This document shows, one piece after another, positions 19,517-27,112 of a stretch of DNA of 64,000 nt; the first letter of the stretch is position 1; every line of letters begins with the position of its first letter. The position numbers were made by a program, and so were the translations under genes. The notes under the pieces were generated by a model that searched no databases, was not told the origin of the DNA, and saw only the letters and a program-made list of their open reading frames with translations. Source of the DNA: Acidobacteriota bacterium (lineage in GTDB: Bacteria > Acidobacteriota > Terriglobia > Terriglobales > Acidobacteriaceae); the NCBI GenBank assembly GCA_021792135.1, contig JAJYVF010000011.1, positions 1 to 64,000 of the forward strand, read 5' to 3'.

Positions 19517-20569
19517 ATGGTGAATCACCTCAATCGTCGCGACTTTCTTGCTGCCCTGGGCGCAGGGGCAGCCGCGCTGGCCATCGACCCGGCTCAGGCA
19601 GCTGCCGCGAGCGTGTCCGGCGCCGTCAAGCCCATCCGCGGAAGCTGGTTTGAATTCCAGCACCATGCCACAGTCGAGGGAGTCGACTGGAATCCGGCCT
19701 GTGTCCGCTTCAGCGCGCAACAGTGGGACAGCAAGGTCGCGGAAATCGCTGAGACGGGTATGGAATATCTGGTTCTGATGGCGACCGCCCTTTATTACCG
19801 GTCGTTCTATAACTCCCGGATCTATCCGAAATGGCGTCTGAGCTGTGCTGATCCCCTGGAGGCGGTACTTGCCGCCGCGGACAGGTACAAGGTCAAGTTT
19901 TTTATTGGAGCCGGATTCTACGGTGACTGGGAGAGCCCCAGCGTCATTACGGATCCGGTCGCCGCCCGCCAGCGCCTCGAATCCCTTGGGGAACTGGTGC
20001 AGCAGTATGGGCACCATCCCAGCTTTTACGGCTGGTACTGGCCCGATGAGGCTTTCATCAATCCGCGCTACAGCCCGCAGTTCGTCGCATACGTCAACGC
20101 CCTTTCTCACGAGGCGCGGCAGCTCAGGAGGGAAGCGCCCATCCTGATCGCGCCCTATGGCACGCGGGTCGCTGTCCCCGACGACGAATACGTACGGCAG
20201 CTGGACGCGATGGATGTGGATATTGTGGCTTACCAGGACGAAGTCGGAGTACGGAAATCGAAGGTCACGGAGACCCCGGTGTTTTACGAAGGCCTGAGAA
20301 GAGCTCATGACCGTTCGAAGAAGGCAAGGATGTGGGCCGATGTCGAAATCTTCGAGTTCCAGAGCGAAGTGTACAAGAGCGCTCTCATGCCGGCCCCGTT
20401 CGATCGCGTCCTGCGACAGCTGGAGGCGGTTTCACCCTGGGTGGACGAGATTCTGGTTTATCAATATCTGGGACTCATGAATAAGCCGAATTCTCCTGCC
20501 TTTGCAGGCAGCCCGCGGTCGGTCAGGCTATATTCGGACTACACTGCCTGGCTCAGGAATCCTGTTTAG
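19517..20569 (+). CDS. DUF4434 domain protein with twin-arginine leader
   Basis: The start at 19517 has AAGGGAGCG in front and gives a Tat-type leader (NRRDFLAALGAGAAALAI); an upstream in-frame ATG at 19451 would bury it. The 350-residue mature part is a TIM-barrel-like DUF4434 protein (GSWFEFQ, MEYLVLMATALYY, FFIGAGFYGDWE, FYGWYWPDEAFIN, IAPYGTRV, VDIVAYQDEVG). The family is thought to be hydrolase-like, acting on sugars, but I know of no proven activity. It follows the GntR gene by 150 bases and has a truncated paralog at 14955-15497. Confidence 0.75.
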   Translation: MVNHLNRRDFLAALGAGAAALAIDPAQAAAASVSGAVKPIRGSWFEFQHHATVEGVDWNPACVRFSAQQWDSKVAEIAETGMEYLVLMATALYYRSFYNSRIYPKWRLSCADPLEAVLAAADRYKVKFFIGAGFYGDWESPSVITDPVAARQRLESLGELVQQYGHHPSFYGWYWPDEAFINPRYSPQFVAYVNALSHEARQLRREAPILIAPYGTRVAVPDDEYVRQLDAMDVDIVAYQDEVGVRKSKVTETPVFYEGLRRAHDRSKKARMWADVEIFEFQSEVYKSALMPAPFDRVLRQLEAVSPWVDEILVYQYLGLMNKPNSPAFAGSPRSVRLYSDYTAWLRNPV

Positions 20570-20791
20570 ACCTTCGGGTGCCTCAGCGAGGATGCCGCCC
20601 GGGCGAACCTTCTTCCTGAGGAACCGCAGGAAACCTCGGGGTGACGACGATCACTGACAGCAATCGGCGGGTCGCGCAAGCCTGAAACGAAGCATTGACA
20701 GCGAACGCGTCCGCCGACTCTTCCTCCACCGCGTTTGCACCACAGTTCCATGCGCTTGCACTCCGGCAGGAAAGGAGCGGTTGCCCGATCC

Positions 20792-22453
20792 ATGCTTGCG
20801 AGGATTCGAGTCATTTACCTGCGGCGTGCCTGCCAGGTGTTCTTCCTTCTTCTGTTCCTCTTCCTTCTTGTGCGGACTGGCTTTCAGGGCTCCACCGGCC
20901 CGGCCGACGACATCCGCATGCGCTGGCCGGTCCATTTTTTCTTTCTTCTCGACCCCCTGGCAGCGCTGGTGAATGCTCTTGCCACGCACGCGCTGTATCG
21001 CGGCCTCGTGTGGTCCCTGCTGATTCTCCTGCCTGGGATGTTTCTTGGTCGATTCTTCTGTGGCTGGATCTGCCCGATGGGTACACTCCACCACTTCTTT
21101 GGAAACTGGAGATCGGAACGCAAGCGCGGCCGCCAGTGGATTGAGTCCAATCGCTACAAGCCCTGGCAGCGGACGAAGTACGCGATTCTGATCGCGGTGC
21201 TGGCAGCGGCGCTGTTTGGCAGTGCGCTCGCCGGGTGGTTCGATCCCTTCAGCCTGCTGGTGCGCTCGCTCTCACTGTCCATCCTTCCCGGCCTGAACTA
21301 CGCAGCCAATGCGGTGCTTGCGCCTCTGGAGCACAGCCACATGGGAGTCGTGCAGATGCTGGGCGGCTTTCTTCACGCCGCTCTGAGCGCGACAGTGCTG
21401 AATTTTCGGCAGCCGCATTTCCGGCTGGGCGTGCTTCTGGGTCTGATCCTCATCGTGCTGCTGGCTCTGAACCTGCGCGTGACGCGCTTCTGGTGCCGGG
21501 CACTGTGTCCGCTGGGCGCGCTGCTGGGCATCGCTTCGCGCTGGTCGCTGCTCAGTCTGCACAAGGACGCCGCCAGCTGCGACAACTGCAATCGCTGTCT
21601 CCTTCACTGCCAGGGGGGAGACGACCCCGTCGGCACGGCTCCGTGGCACAAAGCCGAATGCCATCTGTGCCTGAACTGCGTCGACGCCTGCCCCCAGCAC
21701 AGCCTGCAGTTCCGCTTCTTCCGTAAGGAGACTGAGGTCGTGGGTCCAAACCTGCCGCGGCGCAGGGCGATGGCCGGGCTGGCTGCCGGGGTGGCCGCGG
21801 TTCCTCTGCTCCGGGCGGAAACGGCCATGGGCAGGAGTCGCGATGAGCATCTCATTCGTCCGCCTGGGGCGCTCGAGGAAAGCGAGTTCCTCAGCCGCTG
21901 CGTTCGCTGCGCTGAATGCATGAAGGTCTGCCCCAACAACGCCCTGCAGCCCGCTTTTTTCGAAGCGGATCTGGAGGGCCTGTGGACGCCCGTGCTGGCG
22001 CCGCGCATCGGCTACTGCGAGCCAAGCTGTGTCCTTTGTTCGGAGGTTTGTCCGACGGGTGCCATCTGGACGATCACACCCCGCGAAAAAGGCTGGGTGG
22101 TTGGTCTCGGCCAGGAAAACCGCCAGCCCGTGCGTCTGGGCACAGCCTTCCACGATCGCAGCCGTTGCCTGCCCTGGGCGCTGGCCACCGACTGCGTGGT
22201 TTGCGAAGAATGGTGCCCGGTTTCCCCCAAAGCCATCTGGCTCGAACAGGTGGAAGTGACCGATGTCGACGGCAGCCACAAGCTGCTGAAGCAGCCCCAC
22301 GTCGATCCCAGCCGGTGTGTCGGCTGCGGAGCCTGTGAATATGCCTGCCCACTCCAGGAGCATCCGGCCGTTTACGTCACCAGCATCGGGGAGAGCCGAT
22401 CGCCCGGTAATCAGATTCTGCTTACCCGGGGAAAGGAGAAAGCGCAGTCGTGA
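20792..22453 (+). CDS. Membrane polyferredoxin: NapH-like membrane domain fused to NapG/MauM-like ferredoxin domain
   Basis: About 553 residues. The N-terminal half has roughly five membrane segments with the paired motifs GRFFCGWICPMGTLHHFF and CRALCPLGALLGI found in NapH/RdxA/NosR-type proteins. Two 4Fe-4S motifs follow (CDNCNRCLLHC, CHLCLNCVDACP). A second arginine-rich hydrophobic segment (PRRRAMAGLAAGVAAVP) comes next, then a NapG-like part with CVRCAECMKVCP, CVLCSEVCP, CVVCEEWCP and CVGCGACEYACP. It should pass electrons from the quinone pool or cytoplasm to clusters beside the membrane. Start is uncertain: ATGs at 20735, 20750 and 20792 are possible; AGGAG lies 14 bases before 20792. 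It opens an operon, with 4-base overlap into the lipoprotein gene. Confidence 0.85.
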   Translation: MLARIRVIYLRRACQVFFLLLFLFLLVRTGFQGSTGPADDIRMRWPVHFFFLLDPLAALVNALATHALYRGLVWSLLILLPGMFLGRFFCGWICPMGTLHHFFGNWRSERKRGRQWIESNRYKPWQRTKYAILIAVLAAALFGSALAGWFDPFSLLVRSLSLSILPGLNYAANAVLAPLEHSHMGVVQMLGGFLHAALSATVLNFRQPHFRLGVLLGLILIVLLALNLRVTRFWCRALCPLGALLGIASRWSLLSLHKDAASCDNCNRCLLHCQGGDDPVGTAPWHKAECHLCLNCVDACPQHSLQFRFFRKETEVVGPNLPRRRAMAGLAAGVAAVPLLRAETAMGRSRDEHLIRPPGALEESEFLSRCVRCAECMKVCPNNALQPAFFEADLEGLWTPVLAPRIGYCEPSCVLCSEVCPTGAIWTITPREKGWVVGLGQENRQPVRLGTAFHDRSRCLPWALATDCVVCEEWCPVSPKAIWLEQVEVTDVDGSHKLLKQPHVDPSRCVGCGACEYACPLQEHPAVYVTSIGESRSPGNQILLTRGKEKAQS

Positions 22454-22926
22454 AGATCAGGTGGATCTGCTGCATTGGCGTGTTGGTCATCGTCGCTAGC
22501 CTCGGAACGGGATGCAGGAAGAAAGCCCTGGATCCCTTCCCGGCCTCGGGAGCCGTTGCCGGATGGGAGAAGACCGGCGACACGCAGAGTTACACGGCCG
22601 AGAACCTCTGGCAGTATCTCGATGGCGGCGCGGATGAGTACGTGAGCGCCGGCCTGGTTTCTGCCGCAACCTCCGATTACAAATTCCGCGGAAGCCTCGA
22701 GGCGGTAGTCGATGTGTACACCATGAAGACCTCCGCAGGCGCCCAGAAGCTGCTCGTCTCCGAACCGGCATCGGGTCAGCGCGCGGCAGTGGGCGATGGC
22801 GGACGCCTCTACACACAGAGCGTCGTGTTTCGGAAAGGGCCATCGTTCGTCAGGATCACAGCGTACGAGCCCGCGCCGGGTGACGCCCTGCTCGCCCTCG
22901 CTCATGGCGTGGAAGGGCTGCTCTGA
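22450..22926 (+). CDS. DUF6599-like lipoprotein
   Basis: The 158-residue protein starts at a GTG that overlaps the stop of the polyferredoxin gene, so it is translationally coupled. The N-terminus is a lipoprotein signal (CCIGVLVIVASLGTGC, lipobox Cys at residue 22). The mature part has VAGWEKTGDTQSY, ENLWQYLDGGADEYVSAG and VVDVYTMKT, which resembles a family of uncharacterised envelope proteins (DUF6599) often annotated beside ferredoxins and DUF362 genes. No catalytic residues are known. Its partner is probably the polyferredoxin or the DUF362 proteins. Confidence 0.65.
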   Translation: MKIRWICCIGVLVIVASLGTGCRKKALDPFPASGAVAGWEKTGDTQSYTAENLWQYLDGGADEYVSAGLVSAATSDYKFRGSLEAVVDVYTMKTSAGAQKLLVSEPASGQRAAVGDGGRLYTQSVVFRKGPSFVRITAYEPAPGDALLALAHGVEGLL

Positions 22927-22952
22927 AAGCAAAGCAGCACGAGAGGTGCCGT

Positions 22953-23972
22953 ATGACAGATCGACGGGAGTTTCTGAAGGAGATGGCAGCCAGCGCTGCC
23001 ATCCTGGGAACGGAGACCAGATTTGCCCTTGCCGCGACGGAGGCGCCGGCCGTGGCCGCCAAATCCAGGGTGGTCATTGTGACCGATCCCCAGCTGCGCG
23101 TTCCCGGTCCCGGGCCCAACGAGCAGCGCGTCGCCGCCCTGCTCGACCGCGCGATGCAAACCTGGTGGGGGACGCACGATCCGGTCGATCCGTGGAAGCG
23201 GCTGGTCCGGCCCGACCAGGTCGTCGGCATCAAAGTCAACACCATCGCAGGCAAGGGGCTCTCGACCCACGTCTCGCTGGCGGCAGCCGTCTGCGCGCGT
23301 CTGCAGCAGGCGGGCATTCGCGCCGGCGACATCATCGTCTGGGACCGCACCAGCCGCGAACTCCGCGCCGCCGGATACACCATCTCCACGGACCCGGCGC
23401 GCGTGCGCTGTTTCGGAACCGACGCCATTGGTTACGAGCGAGCCGAAGCTGTTCACGGGAGCTCCAGGACCCGGTTCTCGAAAATTCTCAGCCAGTGCGA
23501 CGTGATCATCAACGTCCCGATCCTCAAGAATCACAGTATGTCGGGCGTCACTCTGGCGATGAAGAACATGTTCGGGGTGATTAACAATCCCGGGGATCAC
23601 CACGGCGACGGCAGCTGCGATCCGTACATTGCCGATCTCAACATGCACCCTGAGATCCGCAGCAAGGTGCGCTTCGTCGTGGGTGATCTCATCACCTCGA
23701 TCTACAACGGAGGCCCGGGTTTCCGGCCCGAATACACATGGAACTACAACGGCCTGATGGTCGGCGAGGACCCTGTCGCGCTCGACTACACCGGCTGGCA
23801 GATCATCGAGCGCAAGCGCGCCGAGATGAAGATGAACACCCTCGAACAGGCTGGCATTCCACCGCGCTACATCGCCACTGCCGCCGATGCTGCCCACCGC
23901 CTGGGAACCAATCACCCGTCGCGCATCGATCTCATCCGGACGTCGCTCGGGCGGGGAGAAGAACATGCCTGA
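22953..23972 (+). CDS. DUF362 protein, exported
   Basis: The 339-residue protein starts with MTDRREFLKEMAASAAIL, a twin-arginine-like leader. DUF362 features follow: QVVGIKVNTIAGKGLSTH, a predicted metal- or cofactor-binding region VIINVPILKNHSMSGVTLAMKNMFGVI, CDPYIADLN, and a late VALDYTGWQIIE. The family has no settled function; members are often fused to ferredoxins and sit in iron-sulfur or redox clusters. It follows the lipoprotein by 26 bases, overlaps the next DUF362 gene by 8, and is a close paralog of the gene at 32224-33243. Confidence 0.8.
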   Translation: MTDRREFLKEMAASAAILGTETRFALAATEAPAVAAKSRVVIVTDPQLRVPGPGPNEQRVAALLDRAMQTWWGTHDPVDPWKRLVRPDQVVGIKVNTIAGKGLSTHVSLAAAVCARLQQAGIRAGDIIVWDRTSRELRAAGYTISTDPARVRCFGTDAIGYERAEAVHGSSRTRFSKILSQCDVIINVPILKNHSMSGVTLAMKNMFGVINNPGDHHGDGSCDPYIADLNMHPEIRSKVRFVVGDLITSIYNGGPGFRPEYTWNYNGLMVGEDPVALDYTGWQIIERKRAEMKMNTLEQAGIPPRYIATAADAAHRLGTNHPSRIDLIRTSLGRGEEHA

Positions 23973-24945
23973 CAGCAAAGTCACCCGGCGCGAAGCGGTG
24001 CTCCAGATCCTGCGCGTCGCGGGAGCGGGCGCCGGCACTGCTGCCGCTGCCTTCTGGCTCGCCGGGCGCAGCACCCGGCCCGTGCCCACGGCAGCCGCCA
24101 GCGTAAAGCGTGACCACCGCGTTCCGATCAGCGCCGCACTGCCGCAGATGGTTGTGGTCGAGGGCATCGATCCCCGAGCGCTGGTGCGCCAGGCGCTCGG
24201 GGATCTGGGCGGGATCAGCCGTTTCATTGCCCGGGACGACATCGTCGTACTCAAGCCCAACATCGCCTGGGACCGCACGCCCGAACAGGCCGCCAACACC
24301 AACCCCGACGTGATCGCTGAAGTCGTCCGCCAGTGCTGGCAGGCCGGCGCCAGGCGGGTGATCGTCAGCGATGTCAGCTGCAACGAAGCCGAGCGCTGCT
24401 TTCGCCGTTCGGGCATTCAGGCCGCAGCCAGGGCGGAGGGCGCCGAGGTTATCCTTCCGGATCCCGCCCGATTCCGCGAAGTGGACCTCGGAGGCGTCGT
24501 CCTGCAAAGCTGGCCCGTCTTCGAGCCGTTTCTTCAGGCCGACAAGCTCATCAATATTCCGATCGCCAAGCATCACAGCCTTACCGGCGTCACGCTCGGC
24601 TTCAAGAACTGGTATGGGATTCTCGGCGGTCAGCGAAACCGGCTCCATCAACAGATCCACCAGAGCCTGGTCGATCTCGCAGCCTTCATGCTGCCCACCC
24701 TGACCCTGATCGACTGTTACCGCATTCTCCTGCGGAATGGTCCCACCGGCGGCAACCCCGAAGATGTCGCGCTCAAAAAGACACTCGTTGCCGGCACCGA
24801 TCCCGTCGCTCTCGATGCGTACGTGGCCAGGGCTTTCTGGAACCTGGACAGCGCATCTTTGCTCTGGCTGAAGCTGGCCGAGGAACGCGGACTCGGGCAC
24901 ACGGATTTTGAGAGCGTTCCCACGAAGTTCACGCGTCTGGGTTGA
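23965..24945 (+). CDS. DUF362 protein, second paralog, exported
   Basis: The start at 23965 (GGGAGAAG upstream, 8-base overlap with the previous gene) gives 326 residues with a leader MPDSKVTRREAVLQILRVAGAG; TRREAV is a weak twin-arginine motif. The core has DDIVVLKPNIAWDR, RRVIVSDVSCN, KLINIPIAKHHSLTGVTLGFKNWYGI and LVAGTDPVALDAY. These are the same blocks as in the neighbour but with low identity, so it is a distinct DUF362 branch. It closes the + strand operon. After it, 24946-25115 has no gene, only a short CCCGGTACCGGG palindrome. Confidence 0.8.
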   Translation: MPDSKVTRREAVLQILRVAGAGAGTAAAAFWLAGRSTRPVPTAAASVKRDHRVPISAALPQMVVVEGIDPRALVRQALGDLGGISRFIARDDIVVLKPNIAWDRTPEQAANTNPDVIAEVVRQCWQAGARRVIVSDVSCNEAERCFRRSGIQAAARAEGAEVILPDPARFREVDLGGVVLQSWPVFEPFLQADKLINIPIAKHHSLTGVTLGFKNWYGILGGQRNRLHQQIHQSLVDLAAFMLPTLTLIDCYRILLRNGPTGGNPEDVALKKTLVAGTDPVALDAYVARAFWNLDSASLLWLKLAEERGLGHTDFESVPTKFTRLG

Positions 24946-25115
24946 TCCCGACCCGCTCCGGCGACGCCGGCAGCGCAGCTTCCTCTGCAGCCAGTTCACC
25001 CGGGATCGGCCTCCGGCTCTCATGGCAGGCGTTTCCCGGTACCGGGTGATCTGACGACGAAACGACAGGACAACTCTTCCTCACCGCAGTGCGGACTGCC
25101 GCAAGCCACGACCCT

Positions 25116-26288
25116 TTACCCTGCCGCAGCGGTTACCTCTGGCCCCTGCGGATGCGGCGCAATCCCCATTTCCGCAAGCGAAACCTTGTGCCTGTGGGCG
25201 CGGGTAGCGCCGCGCTCGAGGAGCGACTGCAGCTGCACAAGATCATGGTGCATCACATGCCGCGGATCGATTCCGAGCAGGGTTGCGACGGCATGGCCCA
25301 GCACGCCAGCCGGTGGAGCATACTCCAGCTGAACCTGCACGCGCGTGTAGCCGTCGGCTTCCTCGTCCAGACGGATGCGGCCGTGATTCCCAATCTCAGA
25401 GCCGGGCAGGCTTTGCCATTCGAGGCTCCGGCCGGGAACCTGCTGCGTGATCTTACCGGTCCAGCTCACCGGAACTCCCGCAGGGCCCGTCACGTGCCAG
25501 CGCCAGGTACCGTCCGCCTCCGGAGTGACCTGGTTGACATGCGAGAAGACCTTGGCATAGTTTTCCGGATTTGCCCAGAAGGTGAACACTTCCTCACGAG
25601 GCGCACGCACGTGCATCGTTTTCTCCACGTGGATGCCGGCCCGCGGCACACGCCGCAGCGGCATATTGAAGACCGACCGCGCAAGCATAAGAGCCCCGGC
25701 GAACCCCGAAAGCGGCGTTGTGGTTCGCCGCCGCATGTCGCGCAGCATCAGTCCAAGCCCGGCCGCTCCCGCCAGCACTCTCGCCGCAGGCGACCATCTG
25801 TTGCCAAAAAATCCGGCTTCCTGGTCGCGTCGTCTCTTCTCAGGAGATTCCGGTCCTTCGGCGGTCTGGAAGCACGCGGCAACTTCTTTGACGCCCCGAA
25901 TCGACTCGATTTCCCGGCGCAGACGTTCCACTTCCCGCGCCAGCACAACCCCACTCAGCTCAACCACCCCATCCCTGCATTGCACCTTCACTGCGTGCGG
26001 ATGAGAAATGGTGCGGCCAATGGCGCTCCGGATCCTGTCCCGCAAAACATCGTCGGAAACCCCTTCGTGAACAAACAGACGTTTGGTCTCGGCGAGCGTG
26101 CCCTCGGCCCGGTTCCGAAGATCGCGTCGGAAGCGGCCAAAAAACCTGCGAGACTCGTACCTGCAGTGCACAAGGGAATCGCTCAGGACGACGCGGCGCC
26201 GCCTGCCTCGATCCGGATCGAGAAAATACATGCCCAGTGCGCCTATGCCCAGGCCCACGAGCGGTCCAGTCCAAGCCAGCCTTTTCAT
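25116..26288 (-). CDS. Membrane-anchored BON plus SRPBCC domain protein
   Basis: The start at 26288 has GGAAGG upstream and yields 390 residues. An N-terminal hydrophobic segment (PLVGLGIGALGMYFL) precedes DPDRGRRRR, a motif common in envelope stress proteins. A BON domain follows at about 80-145 (LRDRIRSAIGR, VKVQCRDGVVELSGVV, GVKEV). A second hydrophobic patch comes near 180, then a SRPBCC/polyketide-cyclase-like domain at about 225-355 (EKTMHVRAPREEVFTFWANPENY, WRWHVTGPAG, LLGIDPRHVMHHDLVQLQSLLE). It probably binds a lipid or other ligand at the membrane. It pairs with the CBS gene 136 bases upstream, a combination seen in stress-response loci. Confidence 0.75.
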   Translation of the reverse strand: MKRLAWTGPLVGLGIGALGMYFLDPDRGRRRRVVLSDSLVHCRYESRRFFGRFRRDLRNRAEGTLAETKRLFVHEGVSDDVLRDRIRSAIGRTISHPHAVKVQCRDGVVELSGVVLAREVERLRREIESIRGVKEVAACFQTAEGPESPEKRRRDQEAGFFGNRWSPAARVLAGAAGLGLMLRDMRRRTTTPLSGFAGALMLARSVFNMPLRRVPRAGIHVEKTMHVRAPREEVFTFWANPENYAKVFSHVNQVTPEADGTWRWHVTGPAGVPVSWTGKITQQVPGRSLEWQSLPGSEIGNHGRIRLDEEADGYTRVQVQLEYAPPAGVLGHAVATLLGIDPRHVMHHDLVQLQSLLERGATRAHRHKVSLAEMGIAPHPQGPEVTAAAG

Positions 26289-26424
26289 AAGAACCTTCCG
26301 TTTCTCCGCTCCAGCAGCGGCAGGAATGCGTGAGCGATTCGCCGGGGCTGCGCCTGCCAGGGACATACCCGTACTCGGCTAGCTGCGACCGGCCCATAGG
26401 ACAACCCTGCTGCGACCGTCCTAC

Positions 26425-26883
26425 TCAGTGAACGACCGAAGCGTTTCCCTGTATCGGATGAGCATGCCGCGAAACAGCGGCAAGCGTCATGTATGTGTGA
26501 TCCGCCGAGTCGTGCAGCGCGATGTCGGCCTGAGAAACGATCCCGAGACAGACGCCCCTCACGTCCACAATCGGGACACGCCGCACCTGGCGCTGTCGCA
26601 TGATTTCCTCGCATGCCTCAACCGGATCCTCCAGCGAGCAGGTCACCGGCCACCTGGTCATGATTTCCGAAATCCGTACCGCATTGGCGGCCATGCCCGC
26701 GGCAGCGGTCTTCAGGCAGATATCCCGATCCGTTACGATTCCCACCAGCTTCCGTTCCGTGTAGTCATTGACCACCGGAATGGAGCCGATGTCCTGATCC
26801 CTCATTAACTGAGCCGCCTTTTCGGCAGTTTCGCTCGGAGTGCAGCAGAACAGCACCCTGCTCATGATTTCCCTGCATTTCAT
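26425..26883 (-). CDS. CBS domain pair protein
   Basis: The start at 26883 follows AAGGAGAT closely and gives 152 residues. Two CBS motifs are visible: MKCREIMSRVLFCCTPSETAEKAAQLM with DIGSIPVVND and KLVGIVTDRDI, then ISEIMTRWPVTCSLEDPVEACEEIM with QVRRVPIVDV and LGIVSQADIAL. Such stand-alone pairs bind adenine nucleotides and act as small energy or redox sensors. It is divergent from the spermidine synthase-like gene and upstream of the BON-SRPBCC gene. Confidence 0.9.
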   Translation of the reverse strand: MKCREIMSRVLFCCTPSETAEKAAQLMRDQDIGSIPVVNDYTERKLVGIVTDRDICLKTAAAGMAANAVRISEIMTRWPVTCSLEDPVEACEEIMRQRQVRRVPIVDVRGVCLGIVSQADIALHDSADHTYMTLAAVSRHAHPIQGNASVVH

Positions 26884-27112
26884 GAGATCTCCTTTCCGCA
26901 GACCGCACCGGAACCCGGCACCAGGATCCGCACCTTCCCGAAGGAGCACCTTATGATAGCGCCGGGCAGGTGCCGCCGAAGCATGTTGTTCATTGCGTGA
27001 AAGCAAGGACAAACGGCTGCTGGTTCCCTCCGTTTTCTGTCAAAAAAAGAGGAAGCAGGCACCGCCCCGAACGGGATTAACGTGAATACGGGAGCCATCA
27101 GGGGGTCTGGCA

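Noticed and set aside
22902-24416. Antisense frame over the DUF362 genes
   Set aside because: Shadow of two genes with clear family blocks on the other strand.
25089-26333. Forward frame over the BON-SRPBCC gene
   Set aside because: Reverse-strand gene has start, ribosome-binding site and two recognisable domains; this frame has none.
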